Positions 49,729 through 59,088 are shown, numbered from the stretch's first letter. The stretch: DNA of 64,000 nt from Candidatus Dormiibacterota bacterium (GCA_024280995.1 JAMXLM010000011.1:84240-148239); one strand, 5' to 3'. Translations and numbers: made by a program. Notes: generated by a model not told the origin, from the sequence alone.

Positions 49729-50379
49729 CTAGCTCGCCTGCGGCAGCGCCAGCGGCGATGCCCCGAACTTCTCCTCCAGGAACTTCCCATTGGCCAGAAG
49801 CGCATCGGAGTCTTTCTTGTGCACGGCGTCCGCGACCTCGTCCATCTTCGAAGCAAGCAGCGTCAGCTGGTCGTCGAGCACCTGGTCGGCGGTCTTGCCG
49901 TTGGGCATCTTGTGGAGCGTGGCGTAGGCGCGCGGCAGGTTCAGATACGCCTGCAGCGCCGAAGGAAGATAGTCCGTCGCCGTGCGGCCCACAACGAAGA
50001 GGTCCGGCGATCCTGGCGGGAAGTCCGAGTAGTGAGGAAGGATGCCCATGATCGTGTCCGAGATCTCCTGGACCTTCGCCATCAGCGGCGGGGAAAGCTT
50101 GCCGTTGGCCGTGCCGAGGAGGTGCTGCAAGCTCTTCCGGATGCTGTCGGGATCGAACGACGTGCCGGCCAGGGCGATGTGCGGCGGCCCGGGCGCGAGC
50201 AGCGCACCGATGCCGTACATCGCCACCACCACGAACGGCCAGAAGAACACCATGATCACGTGGGTGAAGAAAAGCAGCAGCCCAAACAGCGCAAGCGTGC
50301 TGCCGACGATGTTCTTGCCGCTGTAGAGATACCGCAGGACGGGGCTTACGTCGATGCGGCCGGGATCACTGGTAGCCAC
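49729..50379 (-). CDS. XpaC-like membrane protein of the TelA cluster
   Basis: A 216-residue protein with two or three membrane segments between about residues 20 and 65 (STLALFGLLLFFTHVIMVFF) and a cytosolic helical domain. RTATDYLPSALQAYLNLP resembles XpaC (5-bromo-4-chloroindolyl phosphate hydrolysis protein), whose gene commonly neighbours telA. Assignment is tentative. The start GTG 50379 overlaps the preceding VWA gene by 14 bases. It is the last gene of a five-gene minus-strand envelope cluster. Confidence 0.75.
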   Translation of the reverse strand: MATSDPGRIDVSPVLRYLYSGKNIVGSTLALFGLLLFFTHVIMVFFWPFVVVAMYGIGALLAPGPPHIALAGTSFDPDSIRKSLQHLLGTANGKLSPPLMAKVQEISDTIMGILPHYSDFPPGSPDLFVVGRTATDYLPSALQAYLNLPRAYATLHKMPNGKTADQVLDDQLTLLASKMDEVADAVHKKDSDALLANGKFLEEKFGASPLALPQAS

Positions 50380-51940
50380 GGATCACCTTGAAGACGGACG
50401 GTAGCGAAACGTTGCGGCTGTCGAAGGTCTGGCCGCCCGTGAGCGAGGCGATGTCGTTCAGCTCCTGCGGGCTCGCCTCGCCAAAGATGATGGCGAAGGT
50501 CGGGATGGCCTTCACGTCGGTGGACTGCGAGTTGTAGAAGCGCTCGAACCCGTTGGCGTCGTTGCCGGAGTTGTTCTCGCCGTCCGTCATCAGCACCACG
50601 GAGTAGAACCGGTCGGGTTCGCCAGCCTTCGCCGCGGCGGCGTCCTGATAAGCGCGAATCAATGCGTCGTAGATGGCCGTGCTGTCGTTCGCACGGAGCC
50701 CATCGACGTACCGTCGGACCGCGGCAAGGTCCGGGCTGGACGCGCTGACGTCGTTGATGCTGAACGATCTGTCGTCGACGACCTGGCCGTTGAACGGGAT
50801 GATCGTGATCTCCTCCCGGGAGCGCAAGCGCGCGAAGCGGCCTGTGATCGACTGGTCCGCTCCGGTCAGGTTGTCGAACGTCTTCTTGACCGCGTTGAGG
50901 CGGTCGCCGTCCATCGATCCGCTGATGTCGAGCACGAAGTACGTGTGCGCGGGCGGCCGGATCTGGTCGAGGTAGGCGAGGATCAGGTTGTCGATCACGT
51001 CGAGGTTGGATGGGAAGGGCAGCTCGACCAGCAGCTGCGTGGAGAAGCGAGAATCCGGCTGCACATCGGGAATCGACGGCCGGCGCCCGGTCTGGGTCAT
51101 TATCCGGCGCTGCGCTTCCGCCGACTTCAGGTAGGAGACGACTTTGTCGTACGCGTCGCGCTTCGACGCGTTGAGCAGCATCAGCGGGTAGTTGGCGGTG
51201 ATGATCCCGTCCTTGGGGTAGATCAGGTCGAGCGGCTCGTGCAGCTTGCCGCCTGCGTTCAAAGACAGCAGCACCGACTCGTAGTTGATCATCCCGTCGA
51301 TCGTGTCCTGGCGCCGGACGTAGGTGTCCGCCAGGAAACCTGAGCTTCCCGCCGTGAGTGTCTGGCCGCTGAAGAAGTCCTTGAGCCGGTCGACCTTGAT
51401 CGACGATGAGTCGACCACGCCTCCCGTGCCGGCGAAGGCCGACGCCACTCCGACCAGCGCGACGAACCCGCTGTTCGAGGCGGCGGGGTTCGTCATCGCG
51501 AAGTGGAACTGGCCCGCCTTGGCGGCGTTGGCGATGTCGGCCCACGTCACCTTCGTCGAACCCGACCAGCCGAGGCTCTGCGCCACCGAATGCTTCACGC
51601 CGATGACGACGGGCGAGAGCATGATCGGCTGCTGCGCGGTGATCTTCCCGCTCTTGCCCTGAAGCAGCGTCAGGTAGTTGCCGCTCGAGAACCAGGCCAT
51701 GTCGCTGTGGTCGCTGCCGTCGACGATCGCCTCGGCGCCGTCCAGGGAGCCCGTGTACTTGAGCGACAGCTGGTAGCCCGTCGCCTTTTTGATGTCGGGC
51801 AGGATCGGCTCGAGGTCCTTCAGCTCCGACCCCGCGAGCACGGTCAGCGTGTGCGAGGTGTCGACGGCGGGCCCTGCGCCGGTGCAAGCGCCCGCGAGCA
51901 CGAGCGCGGCGAGCGCCAGCCCGAGCAGCCTGGTTCGCAT
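50366..51940 (-). CDS. Lipoprotein with substrate-binding and VWA domains
   Basis: Exported lipoprotein of 524 residues. The signal peptide ends in a lipobox (LVLAGAC, Cys19). Residues of about 30-310 form a type II periplasmic-binding-protein domain (SBP_bac_11-like: LTVLAGSELKDLEPILPDI). Residues of about 320-520 are a von Willebrand A domain with an intact MIDAS: DISGS, a central Thr, and MTDGENN. No ABC transporter genes accompany it. In other high-GC bacteria the same fusion is found near TelA; its function is unknown. ATG 51940 follows AAGGG. It lies 5 bases after telA. Confidence 0.9.
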   Translation of the reverse strand: MRTRLLGLALAALVLAGACTGAGPAVDTSHTLTVLAGSELKDLEPILPDIKKATGYQLSLKYTGSLDGAEAIVDGSDHSDMAWFSSGNYLTLLQGKSGKITAQQPIMLSPVVIGVKHSVAQSLGWSGSTKVTWADIANAAKAGQFHFAMTNPAASNSGFVALVGVASAFAGTGGVVDSSSIKVDRLKDFFSGQTLTAGSSGFLADTYVRRQDTIDGMINYESVLLSLNAGGKLHEPLDLIYPKDGIITANYPLMLLNASKRDAYDKVVSYLKSAEAQRRIMTQTGRRPSIPDVQPDSRFSTQLLVELPFPSNLDVIDNLILAYLDQIRPPAHTYFVLDISGSMDGDRLNAVKKTFDNLTGADQSITGRFARLRSREEITIIPFNGQVVDDRSFSINDVSASSPDLAAVRRYVDGLRANDSTAIYDALIRAYQDAAAAKAGEPDRFYSVVLMTDGENNSGNDANGFERFYNSQSTDVKAIPTFAIIFGEASPQELNDIASLTGGQTFDSRNVSLPSVFKVIRGYQ

Positions 51941-51945
51941 CAAAT

Positions 51946-53163
51946 TCAGCCCTTTGCCGCCGGCACCGTGAGAGTGGTGACCATCTGCTCGCCGGCGGAC
52001 GGCCCGGCGTGCGCTCTCTGCAGATAGCTCTGGGCCTTTTGGATCTCGGCCGACAGCGCGTCGACCGTCTGCTGCATGTTGCCCAGCGCCTGCACCTTGT
52101 AGGTGTCGATGGCGTCGATGGACGAGTAGATGTTGTTGAAGGCGGCCTGCAGGCTCTGCAGCTGAACGGTCGAGTCGGCCGCCTGCTCGTAAACCTGGCC
52201 GGACTGCTGCTTCAGCATCTCGGAGGTCGACTCGATCAGGTTGCTCGTGGTGGTGTTGAGCGCGTTGATCTGGTTGAGCACCAGCTTCTGGTTCGCCAGC
52301 GCCTGGGCCACGATGATCGCCGTGCGAAGGGCCGAGACCGTGGTCGTGGTCGCGCGGTCGACGCCCTTGATCAGCTCTCGGTTGTTCTTCTCGACCAGGT
52401 CCATAGCCAGATAGCCCTGCGTGTTCACGGCAAGCTGGGTCAGAAGGTCCTGCCGCTTCTGGCGGACGTAGAACAGCACATCGGTCTGGAGCTCCTTGGC
52501 GCGGTCGGGATCGGTCGCCTGGACGGACGCGATCTTGGCGCTCACCTGCTGGTCGAGCGCGCTCGCCATGTAGATGTACTGCTCGAGGCGGCCTTTGATC
52601 GCCCACACGTTGGCCTTCTCCTGCTCGAGCGCGGCGTCGTCCTTCTGCAGCTCGTCCTGCCCGGAGTAGAGCGCCTGGATGATCGCGTCCAGGTTCTTCT
52701 GTCCGGATTCGTACTTGTGGAAGTAGTCGCGCAGCGTGTTGCCGAACGGCAGAGTGCCCCACAGGTGCTTCTTGCCGAACAGGCCCTGCTGCGTCGGGTC
52801 GAGGTCCTCGACCGTTCGGCGCAACTTGACCAGGTTGTTGGAGATCTGCGACTTGGGGTCGAACACGCCAGACGACATCGCGGCCGCCGGGCGCTGGAGC
52901 AGCGCGTTGGAGACCGATGCCGACGCGCGGATGTCCGCATCGCCCATCGAATGCACCGCGTTCAATTGCTGGTCGAACGCGGGCGAATGCGGGTCGGCGC
53001 TCATCAGCGTGTTGACGTACTGCGTGACCGTGGCATCGATCTGCGACTTGACCGCCGGGTCGATCTGCTGCGCCTGCGCCGCCGCCTGGTCGTCGGTGAC
53101 CGTGGGCACGGCGGCGGGCGGCACGAGGGCGAGGGCCGTGCTGGCGGAACTGGTGTCGGTCAT
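51946..53163 (-). CDS. Toxic anion resistance protein TelA family
   Basis: TelA/KlaA family (PF05816) protein of 405 residues, mostly alpha-helical and rich in Gln and Leu. Characteristic segments are SNNLVKLRRTVEDLDPTQQG, LWGTLPFGNTLRDYFHKYES, DELQKDDAALEQEK and NTQGYLAMDLVEKNNRELI. Homologues are linked to tellurite and other envelope stresses. Predicted cytosolic, acting with the membrane partners around it. ATG 53163 follows AGGAGG, the strongest ribosome-binding site of this cluster, so it may be the most abundant member. Confidence 0.93.
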   Translation of the reverse strand: MTDTSSASTALALVPPAAVPTVTDDQAAAQAQQIDPAVKSQIDATVTQYVNTLMSADPHSPAFDQQLNAVHSMGDADIRASASVSNALLQRPAAAMSSGVFDPKSQISNNLVKLRRTVEDLDPTQQGLFGKKHLWGTLPFGNTLRDYFHKYESGQKNLDAIIQALYSGQDELQKDDAALEQEKANVWAIKGRLEQYIYMASALDQQVSAKIASVQATDPDRAKELQTDVLFYVRQKRQDLLTQLAVNTQGYLAMDLVEKNNRELIKGVDRATTTTVSALRTAIIVAQALANQKLVLNQINALNTTTSNLIESTSEMLKQQSGQVYEQAADSTVQLQSLQAAFNNIYSSIDAIDTYKVQALGNMQQTVDALSAEIQKAQSYLQRAHAGPSAGEQMVTTLTVPAAKG

Positions 53164-53167
53164 TGGA

Positions 53168-54271
53168 TCAGCCTCCTTTCACCTGCGTTTGCAGTTTTGC
53201 AATGCCGTTGATGAGCGCCTCGAGGTTGTCGTAAGTCGGTGGGTCGATCACGTTGACGAGCTGGGGCGGAGGCGCGACGCCCCGGTCGGTGAGGTACTTG
53301 CTGAAAGCGTTCGGGTCGCTGGTGCGGAACCCGTACTTCACGGCCAGGCTCTGCAGCTTCGCGTCGTTGGTCAGCAGCCTGCCGATGGCGTCGCCGCTCG
53401 CGCTCAGCGGGACGAGCGTGTGCTTGGAGTAGACGGTCGGATTCGGGTACATCATCACCTTGTCGCTCTTGATGCTTCCGTCCTTCGCGGCCAGGTGAGC
53501 GAGGTACTGGGCCTCGTAGATCATCACCAGCGGGTCCTTGCCGATCCCGATGGACAGGTAGTCCTCGAACGGCGCCTCGGTCGACGAGAGGGTGAATCCC
53601 TGTCGGGTGAAGAGAGGCGCCACCGTGGGCAGCACCTTGTCGGCCTGGCTTGGGTCCTGGACCACGTTGTCGCTGTTGGCGACGTATGACGCGATCGAGA
53701 GGTACATCGCCGCGGAGTTCGACGTCGTGGGATCGGTCGACGTGATGACGATGCTCTTGCCCGCAGGGTAGGTCGTGTTGTTCGGGATGTCGGTCCAACG
53801 CTTGTTTGCCGCCACCAGCGCAAGGAACTTGTGCATGTCGAGCATGTCGGCGCCGTTGACGGTGGTGACGACGCCCTGCGACTTCAACAGGTCGTCGATC
53901 ACTTTGAAGGAGGCGATGGCCATGGGCGTGTAGAACGGCTGGTAGATCGCCTTCGCCTTGTGGTCCTTCTGGATCTTGATGCCCGCCGGTTCGCCGGCCG
54001 GGAACGCGAAGTCGTATTTGGAGAGGTCGACGGTGGTCGCTATCGCCCGGGATCCCGCGGTGTCCACCTGGACGTCGTAGCCGCGGGCGTGGAACTCGGC
54101 GATCACGTCCTGGTCCTGGAAGAAGGGCAGCTTCTCGGATCCGATGACCCCGTGGACGACGGTCAGGTGGGTCGACGCCTGGTTGTGGTTTTGGGTGAAC
54201 GAGACCACGATCGCCACGACGACTCCGATCGCAAGCACGACCGCTAATCCAATGCCGAGAATGCGGCTCAC
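53168..54271 (-). CDS. Membrane-anchored substrate-binding-like protein
   Basis: A 367-residue protein with an uncleaved N-terminal membrane anchor (GIGLAVVLAIGVVVAIVV) and an external type II binding-protein-like domain (LTVVHGVIGSEKLPFFQDQDV..., DFAFPAGEPAG). It looks like a distant relative of the binding domain fused to VWA in the next gene but one. No lipobox, no permease. GTG 54271 is preceded by GAGGGAG. It lies 4 bases upstream of telA, which marks it as part of the same operon. Confidence 0.85.
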   Translation of the reverse strand: MSRILGIGLAVVLAIGVVVAIVVSFTQNHNQASTHLTVVHGVIGSEKLPFFQDQDVIAEFHARGYDVQVDTAGSRAIATTVDLSKYDFAFPAGEPAGIKIQKDHKAKAIYQPFYTPMAIASFKVIDDLLKSQGVVTTVNGADMLDMHKFLALVAANKRWTDIPNNTTYPAGKSIVITSTDPTTSNSAAMYLSIASYVANSDNVVQDPSQADKVLPTVAPLFTRQGFTLSSTEAPFEDYLSIGIGKDPLVMIYEAQYLAHLAAKDGSIKSDKVMMYPNPTVYSKHTLVPLSASGDAIGRLLTNDAKLQSLAVKYGFRTSDPNAFSKYLTDRGVAPPPQLVNVIDPPTYDNLEALINGIAKLQTQVKGG

Positions 54272-54353
54272 CTGACTCCCTCTTCAGATCCGGATGGGCG
54301 CCCTGCGCGCGCCCGGCGCTTCCGGGGGGAATTCTGCGTCAACCGGGTTAAGC

Positions 54354-54378
54354 GGAAGGGCGGTTTCACCGCCCTTCC
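54354..54378 (-). terminator. Hairpin spanning the SPFH gene stop codon
   Basis: GGAAGGGCGG (54354-54363) and CCGCCCTTCC (54369-54378) form a perfect 10-bp stem with a 5-base loop. On the minus strand the first arm encodes the last SPFH codons (Glu-Gly-Arg) and the loop holds its TGA stop. A T4 run follows only in the plus direction. It may end SPFH transcription and separate it from the anchor-protein gene. Confidence 0.6.
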
Positions 54379-56324
54379 TTTTCCGGTTCGTGGCCGTTCA
54401 GCGACCGCATGAACGTGGCCGCCAGCCCTTCCAGCGCGCCGCCACCGCCGGTGACGAGCACCTCGGGCACGACGTCGAGCTTGCCCTCCGAGAGGGCGTT
54501 GGCGATCGCCACCGCCGCGGTGGGCGTCGAGCCGAGGCTCGCGACCTGGGCCTGGTAGCCCTTGGCCTTGGCGAGGCCCAGCGCCTCGACCGCGGCCGCG
54601 TCACCCAGACCGATCGCCCGGCGCCGCGTGCCCTCCGCCTCGCCGGTCACCCGGACGTAGGCCGCCTCACCGTCCGCCTCCGCCTTGCGGGCGTTGGCTC
54701 GCGCGCGATTGATGTCCACCGAGACCTGCGCCTTGGCCAGCTCGGCCTGCATGTCCGCGGTGCCGCGGGCCTTCTCCAGGTCGATGCGGACCGTCTGCGC
54801 GTCCTTCTGCTCCTCGAAGGTCGCCTTCTCCTGGTTGGCGATCTCCCGGCGCGTCAGAACAGCCACCAGCTCGGCCGGGAACGCGACGTCCTGGATGTAG
54901 ACGCCTCGCGTCTCCACCTCGTACGCCGCCAGGTAGCGCGAGATCGCGTCCAGGGCGGCCGCCTGGACCTGGTCGCGCGTCTCGATGAAGCGCACGGCCT
55001 CGAGGCCCTGGAGCGTGTTGCGGAAGTGGTTGCCGACGGCGGCCTGCAGGACCTCGTTGACCAGGTTCTGCATCGAGCCGACCATCGAGATCACTTTCGG
55101 CGCCCTCGTGTCGGGAACGTGGATCTGGACCTGCAGGTCGATCTTGAACACGAAGCCTTCGCGGCTCTTGCCCTCGATCGGGCTGAGCTGCGCGTCCAGG
55201 TTGTGGGCGACCGAGCTCGCCTCCGCCCAGTTCAGGGTGAGGATGAAGGTCGGCACCTTCTCGGCCGCGTAGATCCGCGGGTTCAGCGGGTACTTGCCCG
55301 TGCGCAGGGCCTCGCGCCATATGCCGCGGTGGCCTGGTTGGACGATCGAGCCGAACTTGAACTCCGGCCCGGAGGTGTCCAGCGTGGGCAGTCCCACGTA
55401 GCTCTTGATGACCGCGACCTCGCCCTGGTTTACGACCAGCATGGGGGCGAGCTCGACGCGGACCAGGAACGGGTTCAGCAGGTAGGCGCCGTACAGCAGC
55501 GGGTCGTGCTGCAGGCCGATCCTGCCTCCGCTGTCCAGGAACGACTGGAAGTCCTGGTAGTTGTTGTGGAGCTCGTTCTTCTTGCCCAGCAGGGCCTCGA
55601 TCAGCTCCGAGTCGGTGATGGCCGGCTGCTTCTCGAGCGCCTCGATGTCGCCGAAGCCGCCGATGCGGCACGCGATATCGGCGGGCCCGAGCGGCTCGCC
55701 TTCGAGGGTGGTCACGATCCCGACCGTGTCCTGGTCGCCGTTCGGCGCGATGACGGTCACGCGGAACTGGTCCGGGTGCAGACCGAACGAGGCGGGAGAC
55801 AGCGGTCCCTTCGCCACCAGTTCGCGGTCGACGGGCAAGCCGTACGCCCTCGTGGCGGTGACGACGAGGAACGCGACCGGGTGAATCGGCGCGAGGGTGC
55901 CAGGAGGCAGCACGGGACGCTGGACTCCCTTCTGGCCCTTGCCCGATACGAACACGTTCAGGTCGGTGAAGTTGCCGAACTCCGGCCGGTACATCGCCGA
56001 TTTCGCCCCTGTGGGCAGCGGCTCGCCGATCTGCGAGATCACCACGCCGATCTCGCCGGCGGGAACCTGCACCCACGGGTAGCGGACGACCATGTAGGTC
56101 GGCCACAGCTTGAAGCGCACCCCCGGCATGAGCAGCTCGGCCTGGTAGCCCGCCTCACCGCGGAATGCGATCGGCGTGTCGGTGAGGTTGTGGCGCGCCG
56201 ACACGCGCTTGACGACGAGGCCGACCTCGGCCGGCCCGATCACAACGATCGAACGGAGAACGACGTACGCCGCCACGATGGCAAGCGCGAACGACAAGAG
56301 TTGGACCCAAAGCAAGACACTCAT
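54366..56324 (-). CDS. SPFH/band-7 domain (flotillin-like) membrane protein
   Basis: A 652-residue protein with one N-terminal membrane helix (VQLLSFALAIVAAYVVL), a long SPFH region interrupted by an insertion of about 150 residues, and a C-terminal coiled coil rich in Glu/Ala/Lys/Arg (about 500-600: QEKATFEEQKDAQTVRIDLE) as in flotillins, ending in VPEVLVTGGGG. Flotillins organise membrane microdomains. It is upstream of the TelA cluster on the same strand and may scaffold it. ATG 56324 follows GGAGG. Confidence 0.9.
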   Translation of the reverse strand: MSVLLWVQLLSFALAIVAAYVVLRSIVVIGPAEVGLVVKRVSARHNLTDTPIAFRGEAGYQAELLMPGVRFKLWPTYMVVRYPWVQVPAGEIGVVISQIGEPLPTGAKSAMYRPEFGNFTDLNVFVSGKGQKGVQRPVLPPGTLAPIHPVAFLVVTATRAYGLPVDRELVAKGPLSPASFGLHPDQFRVTVIAPNGDQDTVGIVTTLEGEPLGPADIACRIGGFGDIEALEKQPAITDSELIEALLGKKNELHNNYQDFQSFLDSGGRIGLQHDPLLYGAYLLNPFLVRVELAPMLVVNQGEVAVIKSYVGLPTLDTSGPEFKFGSIVQPGHRGIWREALRTGKYPLNPRIYAAEKVPTFILTLNWAEASSVAHNLDAQLSPIEGKSREGFVFKIDLQVQIHVPDTRAPKVISMVGSMQNLVNEVLQAAVGNHFRNTLQGLEAVRFIETRDQVQAAALDAISRYLAAYEVETRGVYIQDVAFPAELVAVLTRREIANQEKATFEEQKDAQTVRIDLEKARGTADMQAELAKAQVSVDINRARANARKAEADGEAAYVRVTGEAEGTRRRAIGLGDAAAVEALGLAKAKGYQAQVASLGSTPTAAVAIANALSEGKLDVVPEVLVTGGGGALEGLAATFMRSLNGHEPEKEGR

Positions 56325-56417
56325 CGGTGCCTGCCTCCTGAGGGCACGAACCTTGCCCTTGAACCGAGGCTCGCCCTAGTCGCGGGCGATTGACTTAGTT
56401 CTTACCCAGGTGTCGCG

Positions 56418-56460
56418 AAAAACATGCGCAAGATTTCTGGACTTCCCTAAATCTTGCGCA
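56418..56460 (-). terminator. Intrinsic terminator overlapping the end of the flavin oxidoreductase gene
   Basis: TGCGCAAGATTT (56425-56436) and AAATCTTGCGCA (56449-56460) form a perfect 12-bp stem with a 12-base loop, followed on the minus strand by TG and five T. The promoter-distal arm is the last codons of the gene (Arg-Lys-Ile) and the stop. Confidence 0.85.
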
Positions 56461-57433
56461 CTGCGCTCCCGACTCCCAGCTTCGGAAACACCTCTTCGGC
56501 GAAGCGCTGGAAGACCCCGCCTTCTGCCGAGTTCGGCAGGTTGACAATGAAGTACTCGATCCCGGCGTCGGCGTACTGACGCATCGCCTCGGCCACCTGA
56601 TCGGCGTCGCCGACGTGCTCCTGCCACTGGGAGCGGACGAACTCCTCGTCCCGGCCGATGCGGCGAGCGGTGTCCTTCACCACCCGTTCCACCTCACGCC
56701 GGTCGCCAACGATCGCGTAGAACTCAGCGGTCTTCAAGATCGTGTCGTAGTCGCGCCCCACCGTTTCGCAGTGTTCGCGAAGCACGCCGAGCTTGTGCCG
56801 CACGGTCTCGAGATCGGCGCGGAGGTTGCAGCCGTCCCCGTATCGGGCAACCAGCTTCAACGTCACCTTCTCGCCTGCGCCGCCGATCCAGATCGGCGGA
56901 TGCGGCTTCTGCACGGGCTTCGGCTCGTTGATCGCACCGCGGACTCTGTAGTAGCGGCCGTCGAACGAAGCCTCGCCGTCCGTCCACATCGACTTGATCA
57001 CCTGCAGCGACTCGCGCAACATCCGCAGCCGTTCCGGCGTGTCCGGGTACTCGTATCCATAGGCCTCGTATTCGTGCTGGTACCAGCCGGCGCCGATACC
57101 CAGGATCAGCCTGCCATGGCTCATGACGTCGATGCCGCTCGCCATCTTCGCCAGCAGCGCCGGCGGACGGTAGCTGTTGCAGGTGACCATCTGGCCGAGC
57201 CGGATGGTCCTGGTGTCGCGCGCCAGGGCGGCCATGCTCGTCCAGCACTCGAAGACCGCTTCCGGCGTGGGATCGGGGACGGTGTGGAAGTGGTCGTACA
57301 GGAAGACGGCATCGAAGCCGGCTTCCTCCGCCTCGCGCGCGCAGCGGCTCATGGCCTCGTACTTCTCGACTGGGTCGGTTACGTCGACCAGGTCACGGCG
57401 CCAGCCTTGAGGCAGGAAGACCCCGACCTTCAT
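56447..57433 (-). CDS. F420-dependent LLM-class oxidoreductase
   Basis: Luciferase-like F420 family protein of 328 residues. KVGVFLPQGWRRDL, FDAVFLYDHFHTV, LGQMVTCNSYRPPALLAKM, GRLILGIGAGWYQHEYEAYG and KPHPPIWIGGAGEK are hallmarks of actinobacterial F420-type members. The substrate is unknown. ATG 57433. It ends in a strong terminator; the 103 bases upstream hold only a weak GGATGCA/TGCATCC inverted repeat (57470-57476 and 57497-57503). Confidence 0.92.
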   Translation of the reverse strand: MKVGVFLPQGWRRDLVDVTDPVEKYEAMSRCAREAEEAGFDAVFLYDHFHTVPDPTPEAVFECWTSMAALARDTRTIRLGQMVTCNSYRPPALLAKMASGIDVMSHGRLILGIGAGWYQHEYEAYGYEYPDTPERLRMLRESLQVIKSMWTDGEASFDGRYYRVRGAINEPKPVQKPHPPIWIGGAGEKVTLKLVARYGDGCNLRADLETVRHKLGVLREHCETVGRDYDTILKTAEFYAIVGDRREVERVVKDTARRIGRDEEFVRSQWQEHVGDADQVAEAMRQYADAGIEYFIVNLPNSAEGGVFQRFAEEVFPKLGVGSAVRKI

Positions 57434-57536
57434 GGCCTGATTGTCGGCGATGTCACAGGGGCGCGACGGGGATGCAGACCTCGCCTGATGACCCGGTGCA
57501 TCCGCGCCGCGTACTCGTCACGGCTGTTCGTCGGTT

Positions 57537-59027
57537 TCAGCCGGTCGGCATCTCGTCCGGCGTGGCCGTCTTGTCGAGGTCTGACTCTTGGGGCGTCCGT
57601 TTGGGAAGCGGCATGCTCGCGGCCAGCACCAGCCACAGCAGCATAGTCAGCACCACCGCGCCGCCGGCGCCGGCCAGCGCGTACGGCAGATAAGGCGAAA
57701 GATCCGGCGGTGTACGGTCCCTGCCCGCGGCGATCTGCTTCTCGGTGTCGTCGATGTCCTGTCTGATGTACGCGTCGAACGTCGTGCGCGCCAGGATCGA
57801 TTTGAGCAGCGGGAGCTCCGTCTTGTAGCGGTGGATGTCACCCTCGGCGAACGCGTGGTAGTAGGTGTTGGTGATGTCTGTCGGCGAGTCCTGCGGATGG
57901 ACCTTGGCCGCGGCCAGGTCGTCGCTGATATACGCACTCGGGATGAAGAAGCCTCCGCCGTACACCTGGTTTTTCGCGCTGTCCACCCGTGAATAGCTGA
58001 CGATTCCCATCACTTTGCCGGAAGCGTCGATGACCGGGCCACCGCTGGCACCCGGTCTGAGGGTGGCCGTCGTTCCGTACGCCGTCCAGCTGCCGTGGTC
58101 GTCTGTCTTCTGCACACGCCCGGACGTCATCGACTCGGAGATGACCGCGTCGCTGCTGCCGTTGAGGCCTGGATAACCGATCGCGTACGTCGCCTCGCCC
58201 ATCTGAGGAAAGCCGCCCGCGAGAGGCAGCGTCGGCACGCCGCTGATATTGGCCTTCATGATGGCGATGTCGCGGCCGGTGTCGCTCGGGTCGACAGACA
58301 CGATCGATGCGTCCAGACCGCTCTTGTCCAGTTGGTCCCCGACCTGCACGGTGCCGCTCTCGATGCGAAAGGTCGCGTCCACGCTCTTGACGGTGAGGTA
58401 CCTGGCCACCCACGTCTGCCAGAAGGCTTCAAGCCTGTCCTGTTCCGCCGCAGTCACCGCGACGCCGCTGTTCGTCAGGCCGAGCTCGGCCAGCAGACCC
58501 TTGGCGAGGTCGGCGCGATCCTGGTCGGCGTTCTCCGGATCCTTGTAGGTCGCCACCGACTCGTCACGCGCCTCTGATTTGCTCGATGTAACGACGTGGG
58601 CTGCCGTAACCAAGTAACCGTGATCGGTGACGAAAAAGGCCGACCCAGTGCCCCCATAGTCGATCTCCGAGGTCAAGCTGTCGCCGGCGGCGTAGTAAGC
58701 GCCCGGGTTTGAGGCGACGAGGTCGATAGCAGCGCGATCCACCTGGGCATCGGACGTCAGTTGGCCGGCGTTAACCATCGCCTGAAGCTTGTCGACGAGC
58801 TGGTTGTACTTGGCGTCGGGGATGATCACGTCCGGCACCGACACCGACGCTGCGAAGTCCGACTGGATGAGCATGATCGCCGGCCGCGAGGCGGCCTCGA
58901 TTCGATCCGGCGTCAGACGCTTCGGAGCCGGCTCGCGCGTCGCGATCATCCAGGCGCCGAAGCCCTCGCCGGCGATGATCGCGATCGCAAGCAAGACGAT
59001 TGCGACTACGTGGACTGCGAGCTTCAC
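57537..59027 (-). CDS. Membrane-anchored trypsin-like serine protease
   Basis: A 496-residue S1 protease with a membrane helix at each end (LAVHVVAIVLLAIAIIAGEG and YALAGAGGAVVLTMLLWLVL), placing the protease domain outside. The triad is visible: His in VTAAHVV, Asp in GRDIAIMK, Ser in PGASGGPVID. An insertion of about 80 residues separates His and Asp. No PDZ domain. GTG 59027 is preceded by GGGGGAGG; a longer frame to 59261 lacks a plausible start. It may be a stress-sensing protease like HtrA relatives. Confidence 0.9.
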   Translation of the reverse strand: MKLAVHVVAIVLLAIAIIAGEGFGAWMIATREPAPKRLTPDRIEAASRPAIMLIQSDFAASVSVPDVIIPDAKYNQLVDKLQAMVNAGQLTSDAQVDRAAIDLVASNPGAYYAAGDSLTSEIDYGGTGSAFFVTDHGYLVTAAHVVTSSKSEARDESVATYKDPENADQDRADLAKGLLAELGLTNSGVAVTAAEQDRLEAFWQTWVARYLTVKSVDATFRIESGTVQVGDQLDKSGLDASIVSVDPSDTGRDIAIMKANISGVPTLPLAGGFPQMGEATYAIGYPGLNGSSDAVISESMTSGRVQKTDDHGSWTAYGTTATLRPGASGGPVIDASGKVMGIVSYSRVDSAKNQVYGGGFFIPSAYISDDLAAAKVHPQDSPTDITNTYYHAFAEGDIHRYKTELPLLKSILARTTFDAYIRQDIDDTEKQIAAGRDRTPPDLSPYLPYALAGAGGAVVLTMLLWLVLAASMPLPKRTPQESDLDKTATPDEMPTG

Positions 59028-59088
59028 CCCTCCCCCAACCGGATTGTGAAGCCTTTTGTCAACCCGTGGGAAGCTGGCGGCGCGGGGA

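Noticed and set aside
54294..56393. A 699-codon open frame on the plus strand across the flotillin-like gene
   Set aside because: High GC content opens long antisense frames; its product is low-complexity Arg/Leu/Asp-rich, whereas the minus strand encodes a clear SPFH protein with a good ribosome-binding site. The same applies to long frames antisense to the xanthine dehydrogenase (36266-38353), the CoA ligase (21930-23729) and the Mo-hydroxylases.
57470..57503. Inverted repeat GGATGCA/TGCATCC after the protease gene
   Set aside because: Only 7 bp with a 20-base spacer and no T-run; too weak to call a terminator or operator.
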